Positions 16,399 through 23,168 of a stretch of DNA of 51,088 bases are shown piece by piece. Source of the stretch: Minwuia thermotolerans (GTDB lineage: Bacteria > Pseudomonadota > Alphaproteobacteria > Minwuiales > Minwuiaceae). The notes beneath the pieces are model-generated. The model made no database searches, was not told the DNA's origin, and saw nothing but the letters and a program-made list of their open reading frames with translations. The stretch covers positions 1 to 51,088 of the forward strand of contig BQJF01000021.1 in NCBI GenBank assembly GCA_021604565.1, given 5' to 3'. The translations under genes were made by a program, and so were the position numbers. Every line of letters begins with the position of its first letter. The first letter of the stretch is position 1.

Positions 16399-16890
16399 TC
16401 AGGACGCCGGTTTGGCCGTGGTGATTTCCTGACCCTGGTCAGGCACGATGCGGGTCTTGTCGGAATAGATGATAAGTACCGGCTGTCCGGCCTTCATTTC
16501 CTCGCCATCATTCTGCACGATCACGAAGGTGTCGCCGTTTGCCTTGCGGATGATGAACTCCGTCGCGGTGCCGGAGGTGATACCTTCCTCCGCCACCGAA
16601 CCGGCGACCGCACCGATGATGGCACCGCCAACCGCGCTGGCAACGCGGACCACGCCGCTGCCGCCGACCTGGGAGCCGATGGCGCCGCCGGCGACCGCGC
16701 CGCCGACCGTGCCGGTACCGGAACGCGTACCCTCGACCTCCACATTGCGGACACTGACGATCGTGCCCTTCTCGATGGAGGCGGCGCGGCCGAGTTCGCC
16801 GCGCTTGTAGGTCTCGTTGGAGTGGATGCCACTGCATGCGGCCAGAACCAGCATCAGCAGACCAGCAGTGGTGATGCGAATGACATTCAT
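16399..16890 (-). CDS. glycine-zipper outer membrane lipoprotein (SlyB/Pcp-like)
   Basis: A 163-residue lipoprotein. The signal peptide MNVIRITTAGLLMLVLAAC ends in the lipobox LAAC with the acylated Cys19. The middle contains a glycine-zipper 2TM region (GTVGGAVAGGAIGSQVGG and GGAIIGAVAGSVAEEG), and the end is a small beta domain (FIIRKANGDTFVIVQND). This is the architecture of SlyB/PcP-like proteins, which sit in the outer membrane and contribute to envelope integrity. I start at 16890 because it places the signal sequence at the N-terminus and an AGGGG site lies just upstream. Divergence from its plus-strand neighbours suggests it is a single-gene unit. Confidence 0.9.
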   Translation of the reverse strand: MNVIRITTAGLLMLVLAACSGIHSNETYKRGELGRAASIEKGTIVSVRNVEVEGTRSGTGTVGGAVAGGAIGSQVGGSGVVRVASAVGGAIIGAVAGSVAEEGITSGTATEFIIRKANGDTFVIVQNDGEEMKAGQPVLIIYSDKTRIVPDQGQEITTAKPAS

Positions 16891-17104
16891 GACGAAACTA
16901 CCCCTTCGAATGGGAACCCTGACGGGCGAGATACGCGACGGGCCGGAACCAGTCTGCCAATCCTGCAAGGGTGCAGGAACCGACCGGATACCGCCAATCA
17001 ACTCTGACAACCATAGCAGGCGCTATGTCGGGAGAAACTGTGTCGATTCAAGGGCGGTCACAGTCTGGTCACAGCAGGTGTTACCGTCTCCGGCGGAGCA
17101 ATGT

Positions 17105-17344
17105 TCAGCTCGCGGTCTTCTTCTTTGCCGGGGCCTTGCGCTTGCGCGGGGCAGGGGCGGCGGCGGCCTCGGCTTCCTTCGCCTTCAGCTCTTCGGCTTC
17201 CTTGGCGATACGCAGCGCCTTCAGCTTCTCGACCTTGGCATTGCGCGCAACACGTGCAGTTTCCTTGTCCTTGATCATCTGCCGCGCCTTGCGCTCTTCC
17301 AGCGCGAGTTTCTCTTCGGCCTTGCTGGGTGTCGAACGCTGCAT
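17105..17344 (-). CDS. small Lys/Ala/Glu-rich coiled-coil protein, unknown function
   Basis: A 79-residue, highly charged protein (MQRSTPSKAEEKLALEERKARQ...). Residues about 9-62 should form a long helix or coiled coil. The end, AAAAPAPRKRKAPAKKKTAS, resembles the basic Ala/Lys/Pro tails of bacterial histone-H1-like nucleoid proteins. A GGAG site lies 8 bases before the ATG. I do not recognise a named family. A small open frame (17350-17562) lies directly upstream on the same strand. Nucleic acid binding through the tail is a plausible inference only. Confidence 0.65.
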   Translation of the reverse strand: MQRSTPSKAEEKLALEERKARQMIKDKETARVARNAKVEKLKALRIAKEAEELKAKEAEAAAAPAPRKRKAPAKKKTAS

Positions 17345-17349
17345 CAGTG

Positions 17350-17562
17350 TTACTCCAGTGACTGTTCATGGTCGCAGTATGGAAACGAAGAAGCAGACGC
17401 ATGTTGCGGCGCTGGTCCTTCGGAAACACGCTGGATCAGGGTCGGAATCGTTGTGGCTATGTCACCATCATAGTCGCGGGACAGTCCGGACGTAACCCAA
17501 TTCTCCGAGAGGTGCTCAGACACCTGCGCTTCGGGAACCTCCGAGGCATGTGTCTGCCGCAT
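17350..17562 (-). CDS. possible 70-residue small protein
   Basis: An open frame starting MRQTHASEVPEAQ with AGGGAG eight bases upstream of the ATG, ending 5 bp before the next start at 17344. Its stop region contributes the GGAG of the downstream gene. Composition is unremarkable and I know no homologue. It may equally be a leader region; a longer in-frame version starting at 17631 exists. The case for it is only the ribosome-binding site and tight spacing. Confidence 0.3.
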   Translation of the reverse strand: MRQTHASEVPEAQVSEHLSENWVTSGLSRDYDGDIATTIPTLIQRVSEGPAPQHASASSFPYCDHEQSLE

Positions 17563-17643
17563 GCTGATGCTCCCTGAGCAGTTGACACACTGACAAACGG
17601 CCACAAGATGGTGGATCATGTAGTGACACAACTGGCAGGAGAT
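17563..17643. promoter_or_regulatory. divergent upstream region of small-protein genes and secreted protein
   Basis: A consensus-like -35 TTGACA (17582-17587) on the plus strand has only a poor -10 match about 17 bases later (AAGATG). The region must carry promoters for both directions, but no clear operator was found. Confidence 0.3.
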
Positions 17644-18384
17644 ATGTTTGTGAGCCGTTTCCTGCTTCCGGCCCTTCTAATGGCATTCCTGTGCTGTTCG
17701 GTAGTCACGATGGCGCAGCAGGGTGGCAATCGAACCCTTGAGACAATGATCTGGCTGGATGTGAAGGATTCCGGCAATGCCGCCTTCATTCGCGACTACA
17801 TCGCCGTGTTTCCTCATGGTGCCTATGTAGCAGAGGCTCGGCAACTGCTTGCGAGTCTTGGTACGACGCCTCCCGCCATTGTCAGTCCGCTGGAGCATGG
17901 AGACGAAGACACTCCTGCAGCATTTCCTCGAGGGAATGACGGGCAGTCCGGGACGGCCGCCCTTCTGAATCCGAACAAGGAGCGGCGCGCGCCCGCCGAG
18001 AGTTCGATCGCTCCGGTAGAGATGCCGCCCCAAGACCAGAGCGTCGGTTGCCAGGAACGTTTCGCTCAGGCACCGCCGAGTGAGGATCAACTTCTTTGTG
18101 TGACCTTCCTCGAATCGGGCAATTACACGTTCGCGCGTGAATGTATGCCGCAGTCGTATGGGTTTGCAGGTGTGAGCGTGAACCAGAAAGTCTTCCTCCC
18201 GGCGGGGGAGACGTTGCTCCTTCGCGCGCATGCCAGTGGCATGATTCAGGTGACCGGCGACCGGCCACAGTGCTTCCAGCTTGCCGGAGAGAAGCCGGAT
18301 GAGCTTGCAAGATACCGGCACTTCGTTCTCGACGCTTGGGAGCGTGAAGCCCGCATTTGTGACATGCAGGGAAAGTGTCGCTGA
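17644..18384 (+). CDS. secreted hypothetical protein with one caspase/TPR-associated helical repeat
   Basis: A 246-residue exported protein. ATG 17644 follows AGGAGAT and gives a clean signal peptide (MFVSRFLLPALLMAFLCCSVVTMAQQ). Residues about 33-65 (IWLDVKDSGNAAFIRDYIAVFPHGAYVAEAR in part) match the short W-x5-DxxxxxxYLxxxPxGxxxxxAR repeat that is common in secreted caspase-like and peptidoglycan-associated proteins. A Pro/Ser-rich linker follows, then a C-terminal domain of about 110 residues with six cysteines (including CQERF, LLCVTF, ARECMP and ICDMQGKC), probably disulfide-bonded in the periplasm. No enzyme motif is seen and the function is unknown. GC is somewhat lower than in its neighbours. 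Confidence 0.75.
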   Translation: MFVSRFLLPALLMAFLCCSVVTMAQQGGNRTLETMIWLDVKDSGNAAFIRDYIAVFPHGAYVAEARQLLASLGTTPPAIVSPLEHGDEDTPAAFPRGNDGQSGTAALLNPNKERRAPAESSIAPVEMPPQDQSVGCQERFAQAPPSEDQLLCVTFLESGNYTFARECMPQSYGFAGVSVNQKVFLPAGETLLLRAHASGMIQVTGDRPQCFQLAGEKPDELARYRHFVLDAWEREARICDMQGKCR

Positions 18385-18433
18385 CCGGATACTGCCTACT
18401 TCGCTGCCGGATCCGCAATTTTACGGGATCAAT

Positions 18434-19141
18434 CTAGCAGCCCATCTTCGCGGCCAGGTCGATGAAATCGCTGGCCACCCATTCCCAGTCCTGACTGGCG
18501 GGGCGGGGTTCGCCGCCGCTGGCGACATATTCGTTGCGGCGTTCGACATAGGCGGTCTGCAGGCCGAAGGAGCGGGCAGCGGCCAGATCCTCGTTGTGGG
18601 CGGCGACCATGCAGCATTCCTCCGGCTTCAGCCCGAGGAAGGCGGCTGACCGCAGGTAGGCCTCGCGCTCCGGCTTGTAGGCCTGTGCGACCTCACCGCC
18701 CAGAACCATGTCCCAGTTCAGCCCCGTATGCCGCGCCAGGTTGACCATCAGTGCGATATTGCCGTTGGAGCAGGTGGCCACGATGTGACGTGACTTCAGC
18801 CGGTTCACGCCGCCGACGGCGTCGCCCCAGGCGTCCAGGCGGTGCCAGACGTGGTTCAGATCGTCGATTTCCGTCTCCGACAGGCAGTCGATGGAGAATT
18901 CGGCCAGCACGTCGCGCAGGTTCTCCATGTGCAGGATGTCGAGAGGCACGAAGCCACGGTTGCCTTCCCTGATCTTCGCCATGGCGGGCTGATACCGCTT
19001 CCGCCAGGCGGTGGCGAAATCATGCCCGTTGACCGCAAATCCCATCTGCTCCGCGATCCGTTCGATCTCCCGGGCCACCGAACTGCGCCAGTCGACCACG
19101 GTGCCGAATACGTCGAACAGAAGGGCTCTGGGATGCGTCAT
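18434..19141 (-). CDS. haloacid dehalogenase type II (HAD superfamily)
   Basis: A 235-residue HAD hydrolase of the L-2-haloacid dehalogenase type. Asp10 in LLFDVFGTVVDWRSS is the nucleophile and Trp18-Arg19 follow as in the family. Motif II Ser is in ATCSNGN, and motif III Lys is in QAYKPEREAY. Motif IV reads VAAHNEDL, whereas classical enzymes have VSSNxxD: the Asp is kept, but the Ser and Asn positions are replaced. The family replaces the halogen of 2-haloalkanoates by hydroxyl; with the altered motif IV, the natural substrate may differ. It is divergent from the luciferase-like monooxygenase gene, with about 80 bp between them. Confidence 0.88.
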   Translation of the reverse strand: MTHPRALLFDVFGTVVDWRSSVAREIERIAEQMGFAVNGHDFATAWRKRYQPAMAKIREGNRGFVPLDILHMENLRDVLAEFSIDCLSETEIDDLNHVWHRLDAWGDAVGGVNRLKSRHIVATCSNGNIALMVNLARHTGLNWDMVLGGEVAQAYKPEREAYLRSAAFLGLKPEECCMVAAHNEDLAAARSFGLQTAYVERRNEYVASGGEPRPASQDWEWVASDFIDLAAKMGC

Positions 19142-19160
19142 GTCGGTTTCTCCGGCGTCT

Positions 19161-19188
19161 TTGACCCGTAGGTGCGGTCTGCTACCCT
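19161..19188 (+). promoter_or_regulatory. candidate promoter for the LLM monooxygenase gene
   Basis: TTGACC (19161-19166), 16-bp spacer, TACCCT (19183-19188), ending 33 bp before the ATG at 19222. Fits the sigma70-type consensus reasonably for an alphaproteobacterium. Confidence 0.45.
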
Positions 19189-19221
19189 CGGGTAAATCAT
19201 GAAAGTTGGGGAGAGACTATC

Positions 19222-20481
19222 ATGCAATTCGGTGTCTTCTACGAACTGCAATTGCCGAAACCCTGGAACGAGGGGGACGAGCACAGACTGTTCCAGAACG
19301 CGCTGGAACAGGTCGAACTGGCTGACCGGCTGGGGATCGACTACGCGTGGGCAGTCGAGCATCACTTCCTCGAGGAATACAGCCACTGTGCCTCGCCCGA
19401 GGTGTTCCTGGCGGCGGCGGCGGGGCGGACGCAGAACATCCGGATCGGGCACGGTATCCGCCAGGTCATTCCGAACTACAACCATCCCGCCCGCACGGCG
19501 GAGGGGATCGCCACGCTGGATCTGGTTTCCAACGGCCGGGCGCAGTTCGGCATCGGCGAAGGCGCGACGCGGCTGGAACTGCATGGTTTCGGCATTCCGG
19601 CAAAGGAAAAGCGCAACATGGCGCTGGAGGCGGCCGAGCAGGTTGCCAACATGCTGGTGATGAACCCCTATCCGGGCTACGAGAGCGAGAACTTCTCCGT
19701 GCCCTGCCGGAACGTGGTGCCGAAGCCGCTGCAGAAGCCGCATCCGCCCATGTGGATGGCCTGCACCAACCGCGACACGATTCGCGTGGCGGCGAAACTG
19801 GGTGTCGGCGCACTGGCCTTCAGCTTCCTCGACCCGGAGGAGGCGCAGAACTGGTCACAGATCTACTACGACATCATCAGGTCGGAGGAATGTGTCCCCA
19901 TTGGTCATGCGGTCAACGCCAATATCGCCATGGTTTCCGCCTTCTCGCTGCATCACGACCGTGAAACCGCCATCCGGCAGGGACAGGAGGGCTTCGAGTT
20001 CTTCGGCTTTGCCATGCGCCAGCTCGTCGCCGAGGACGTGAAGCCCGGCCGCACGACGATCTGGGAGGATTTCCAGGCCCAGAGGAAGGTGCGGGAAGAC
20101 GAGATGGTCGCTGCGGCAGCGGGTCAGAACGATGCCGCGCGGCTGCTGCATGCACCGGGCATCGGCACGCCTGATGACTTCCGTGACCATATCCGGAACT
20201 TCGAGGCCGCAGGGGTCGATCAGATCATCCTGCTGCAGCAGGCGGGCCGCAACACGCATGAGCAGATTTGCGATTCACTGAACCTGTTTGCTGATGAGGT
20301 GCTGCCGGAGTTCAAGGCCAGGCAGGCCGCGAAGGAAGCGGCGAAGGCGAAGGAACTCGCACCGTATATCGAGGCCGCCCTGGCACGGAAGCAGCGGATG
20401 CCGGAACTGAGCGATGACGAGATTCCGCTGGTGAAGGCTTCGGTCAAGTCGGTTCAGGTCAATCGCGGCAAGGTCGCCTGA
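19222..20481 (+). CDS. LLM-class flavin-dependent (or F420-dependent) monooxygenase
   Basis: A 419-residue TIM-barrel protein of the bacterial luciferase-like family. The N-terminus MQFGVFYELQLP, VEHHFLEEYSHCASPEVFLAAAAGRT, IRIGHGI and the segment GRAQFGIGEGATRLELHGFG are characteristic of the LuxA-like branch. The C-terminal 60 residues are a charged helical extension. Members use reduced FMN with oxygen, or F420H2. F420 genes lie 3 kb upstream, but the LuxA-like features favour FMN. The start follows GGGGAGAGACTATC. The alpha/beta hydrolase gene follows after 8 bp, suggesting that the two act in the same oxidative degradation step and product hydrolysis. Confidence 0.9.
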   Translation: MQFGVFYELQLPKPWNEGDEHRLFQNALEQVELADRLGIDYAWAVEHHFLEEYSHCASPEVFLAAAAGRTQNIRIGHGIRQVIPNYNHPARTAEGIATLDLVSNGRAQFGIGEGATRLELHGFGIPAKEKRNMALEAAEQVANMLVMNPYPGYESENFSVPCRNVVPKPLQKPHPPMWMACTNRDTIRVAAKLGVGALAFSFLDPEEAQNWSQIYYDIIRSEECVPIGHAVNANIAMVSAFSLHHDRETAIRQGQEGFEFFGFAMRQLVAEDVKPGRTTIWEDFQAQRKVREDEMVAAAAGQNDAARLLHAPGIGTPDDFRDHIRNFEAAGVDQIILLQQAGRNTHEQICDSLNLFADEVLPEFKARQAAKEAAKAKELAPYIEAALARKQRMPELSDDEIPLVKASVKSVQVNRGKVA

Positions 20482-20489
20482 TCGTTCTG

Positions 20490-21395
20490 ATGGAAGAACC
20501 GTCGATCATCGCGACACCGACACTGCAGATCGCTGTCGCACAGAGTGGTGCGCCGGACGGCTGGCCGGTCATCCTTTCGCACGGCTTTCCCTATGGCCCG
20601 GAGAGTTACGGCGAGGTCACTCCGATTCTGGAGGCTGCGGGGGCGCGGGTCATTGTCCCTTTCCTGCGTGGATATGGTCCCACACGGTTCAGCGACCCGG
20701 AGACGCCCAGATCAGGTGAACAGGCAGCACTTGGCGCGGATCTGCTGGCGATGATGGATGCCATGGGGATCGGACAGGCGGTGCTGGGTGGATACGACTG
20801 GGGTGGCAGGGCCGGGTGCGTGGTGGCGGCGCTCTGGCCCGAGCGGGTGTCGGCGCTGGTTTCCGTCAATGGCTACAACATCCAGAACATCGCGCGCAGC
20901 ATGGAACCGGCACCTGCCGTGGACGAGTATGCCTACTGGTACCAGTACTATTTCCATTCGGAGCGGGGCCGGGCCGGACTGACCCGGAACCGTCGGGAGA
21001 TCTGCCAACTGCTGTGGCGGCTGTGGTCGCCGAAGTGGGCCTTCGATCAGGCGACCTACGACGCCACGGCGGCGCACTTCGACAATCCGGATTTCGTGGA
21101 TGTCGTCATTCATTCCTATCGTCACCGCTTCGGGCTCGTGGCGGGCGATCCGGCGGTGGCGGAGGTCGAGCGGCGGCTGGCGGAACAGCCGGACATCACG
21201 GTACCGGCCATCACCATCGATGGCGACAGCGACGGGGTCCTGGGCAGCGGCGGCACGGCGCACCATGCGCGCCGGTTCACCGGCCCTCACGAACACAGGG
21301 TCTTCGAAGACATCGGTCACAATGTACCGCAGGAAGCCCCGGAGGAATTCGCCAGGGCCATTCTCGACGCCAGGGCGCTCAGTTCACCTCGGTGA
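20490..21395 (+). CDS. alpha/beta hydrolase, epoxide hydrolase / haloalkane dehalogenase type
   Basis: A 301-residue alpha/beta hydrolase with oxyanion motif HGFPYG and an Asp nucleophile (Asp103) in GGYDWGGRAG, which places it with epoxide hydrolases and haloalkane dehalogenases rather than serine esterases. The general base His is in DIGHNVPQ, and an acid is likely in DGDSDGV. It is 8 bp downstream of the LLM monooxygenase, consistent with hydrolysis of an oxygenated product. Its 3' end overlaps the convergent DUF1638 gene by 17 bp. Substrate unknown. Confidence 0.9.
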   Translation: MEEPSIIATPTLQIAVAQSGAPDGWPVILSHGFPYGPESYGEVTPILEAAGARVIVPFLRGYGPTRFSDPETPRSGEQAALGADLLAMMDAMGIGQAVLGGYDWGGRAGCVVAALWPERVSALVSVNGYNIQNIARSMEPAPAVDEYAYWYQYYFHSERGRAGLTRNRREICQLLWRLWSPKWAFDQATYDATAAHFDNPDFVDVVIHSYRHRFGLVAGDPAVAEVERRLAEQPDITVPAITIDGDSDGVLGSGGTAHHARRFTGPHEHRVFEDIGHNVPQEAPEEFARAILDARALSSPR

Positions 21396-22032
21396 TGAAG
21401 TGCTCCAGGTCGCCCAGGCCGACCTGACGGCGCTCATAGGCCAGGCCGAGCTTCTCGGCCGCCAGCTCCGCTGCACGGTCCAGCTCCGCATTCTGCGTCT
21501 GGGCGAGATAGACCACCTTCTCGTAATTGCCGAAGTACATGTCTCTCAGTTCCGGATGGCGGTCCAGGCCGAGGGACTTGATGACCAGCGTGTCGAACTG
21601 CCGGACCAGGAAATCGGTGAGATAGAAACTGGTCATGTCGTCGTCGCCGGCGGTCTCGAACGCCTTGTTGCCGGAATAGAACGCGTAGCAGTGCGGCCCC
21701 GGGATGCGCTCGACACCCTCTTCCGCGCAGACCTTGTCCAGCAGGCCACCGGTGCCGCAATCGGCGTAGCCAACGACAACGCGGCCATAGTTCCCGCGGG
21801 CGGCGCGCACGGCCTCACGCACGGCCTCCGGGATCTTTTCCGGCGTGTTGTGCAGGGTGGCAGGCAGGCAGCGCAGCGAAAGGTGCGACAGGCCGTTGCG
21901 TCCGATGACGGAGCCGATCTCGCGCGCAAGCGCGCCACAGGCGATGATCAGGGTCCTGTCCTGTGCCTGCTCGCTCAGATCAGGGCCGCGCTGCGGTCGT
22001 GTTGATCGGGGGGGCAGTGTCGTGTCTGGCAT
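21379..22032 (-). CDS. DUF1638 protein linked to corrinoid methyltransferases
   Basis: A 217-residue protein with the DUF1638 pattern: LIIACGALAREI near the start, LRCLPATLHNTPEKIPEAV, VVGYADCGTGG with a conserved Cys, IPGPHCYAFY, TSFYLTDFLVRQFDTLV and FGNYEKVVYLAQT. DUF1638 genes commonly accompany MttB-like methyltransferase and corrinoid protein genes, as they do here. The molecular role is not established; conserved Cys and His residues suggest metal or corrinoid handling. The start at 22032 has GGAAAG upstream; an earlier in-frame ATG at 22068 is less likely. It is downstream of the corrinoid gene on the same strand, with 165 bp between them. Confidence 0.88.
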   Translation of the reverse strand: MPDTTLPPRSTRPQRGPDLSEQAQDRTLIIACGALAREIGSVIGRNGLSHLSLRCLPATLHNTPEKIPEAVREAVRAARGNYGRVVVGYADCGTGGLLDKVCAEEGVERIPGPHCYAFYSGNKAFETAGDDDMTSFYLTDFLVRQFDTLVIKSLGLDRHPELRDMYFGNYEKVVYLAQTQNAELDRAAELAAEKLGLAYERRQVGLGDLEHFITEVN

Positions 22033-22104
22033 GGTCTTGCTTTCCGGTTCACGAGAAATGGAAGTCAAACCCTGTCGTGCGATGATTGCGTCACCGCTTC
22101 CGCG

Positions 22105-22125
22105 CAGGGGCCGTTCAGGCCCCTG
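22105..22125. other. stem-loop between corrinoid protein gene and DUF1638 gene
   Basis: Perfect 8-bp stem CAGGGGCC / GGCCCCTG with loop GTTCA and no T-run on either side. May be an mRNA processing or stability element separating the two cistrons. Confidence 0.4.
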
Positions 22126-22197
22126 TCTGTTGCATGTTTCCTGTTCAGGTCATGTCTCTCCGGCCCCGCTCGGGGGAGGGGAGGCGCGCCCGATCCT

Positions 22198-22905
22198 TCA
22201 GTCGCTGGAGCCGAGCTGGTTGTGGCGGCGGGCAATCAGTTCCTTCGCCATCTCGACCGTGACAGCCGCGTCACGGCAATAGGCGTCGGCGCCCACGGCG
22301 TCCGCGAACTCCTCGTTCAGCGGGGCACCGCCGACCATGACGATGTAGTCGTCGCGAATGCCCTTTTCCTTCATCGTGTCCACCACGACCTTCATGTAGG
22401 GCATGGTGGTGGTCAGCAGCGCCGACATGCCCAGGATCTCCGGCTTGTGCTCCTCCAGCGCGTCGAGATAGTTCTCGACGGGGTTGTTGATGCCCAGGTC
22501 GATGACCTCGAAGCCCGCGCCTTCCATCATCATGCCGACCAGGTTCTTGCCGATGTCATGGATGTCGCCCTTCACGGTGCCGATCACCATCTTGCCGACC
22601 TTCGGCGCGCCGGTTTCCACCAGCAGCGGGCGCAGGATGAACATGCCAGCCTTCATGGCATTGGCGGAAAGCAACACCTCAGGCACGAACAGGATGCCGT
22701 CGCGGAAGTCGATGCCGACGATCCGCATCCCCTCCACCAGTGCCTGGGTGAGAATGTCGTAGGGGGCCCATCCGCGCTCCAGCAGGATGTTGACGGCTTC
22801 CTCGATCTCTTCCTTCAGACCATCGTAGAGGTCGTCATGCATCTGCTGGACGAGTTCCGCGTCGTCCAGTTCGGACAGGACGATATCTTCGTCTTCATCG
22901 GCCAT
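22198..22905 (-). CDS. corrinoid (cobalamin-binding) methyl-carrier protein, MtbC/MttC-like
   Basis: A 235-residue protein with an N-terminal helical cap (B12-binding 2 domain, about residues 15-100, with LVEGMRIVGIDFRDG and FVPEVLLSANAMKAG) and a Rossmann B12-binding domain. The lower-ligand motif is Asp114-x-His116-x-x-Gly119 in KGDIHDIGKN, followed by GFEVIDLG and MVGGAPLN. It would shuttle a methyl group between a substrate-specific methyltransferase (the divergent mttB-like gene) and tetrahydrofolate or another acceptor. ATG 22905 (MADEDEDI) is chosen; six extra codons are possible. A highly acidic leader precedes the cap domain. Confidence 0.95.
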   Translation of the reverse strand: MADEDEDIVLSELDDAELVQQMHDDLYDGLKEEIEEAVNILLERGWAPYDILTQALVEGMRIVGIDFRDGILFVPEVLLSANAMKAGMFILRPLLVETGAPKVGKMVIGTVKGDIHDIGKNLVGMMMEGAGFEVIDLGINNPVENYLDALEEHKPEILGMSALLTTTMPYMKVVVDTMKEKGIRDDYIVMVGGAPLNEEFADAVGADAYCRDAAVTVEMAKELIARRHNQLGSSD

Positions 22906-23168
22906 GGCAACAGTTCTCCGCACGCAACCACGATATGGGTCAAGCTGTTGGCCAATATGGCGATGCTGCGCCTGATCCGGTGTGTCGATTACGACAGGAT
23001 GCGTCGTTCTTTGCGACGCGGGTCACGCGCCGAACCATGGTGGCTGTTCCCGGCGCGGCGGGGCAGTGACGCGAACTGGCAAGCCACCTGCGCGCGCTGT
23101 CTGTACTCAGGACGAACGGATGGGGTGGCCCATCCGGTCTGTTTCCTTGAATCGGGGGGATTTCGGCC
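22906..23168. promoter_or_regulatory. divergent intergenic region of the methyl-transfer module
   Basis: 263 bp between the start codons of the corrinoid protein gene (minus) and the mttB-like gene (plus). No riboswitch-like B12 box and no convincing -35/-10 pair was recognised by eye. It must contain promoters for both directions. Confidence 0.4.

Noticed and set aside
22906..23168. Cobalamin riboswitch upstream of the corrinoid methyltransferase genes
   Set aside because: No B12-box-like conserved core was recognised by eye; a covariance-model search would be needed to be certain.
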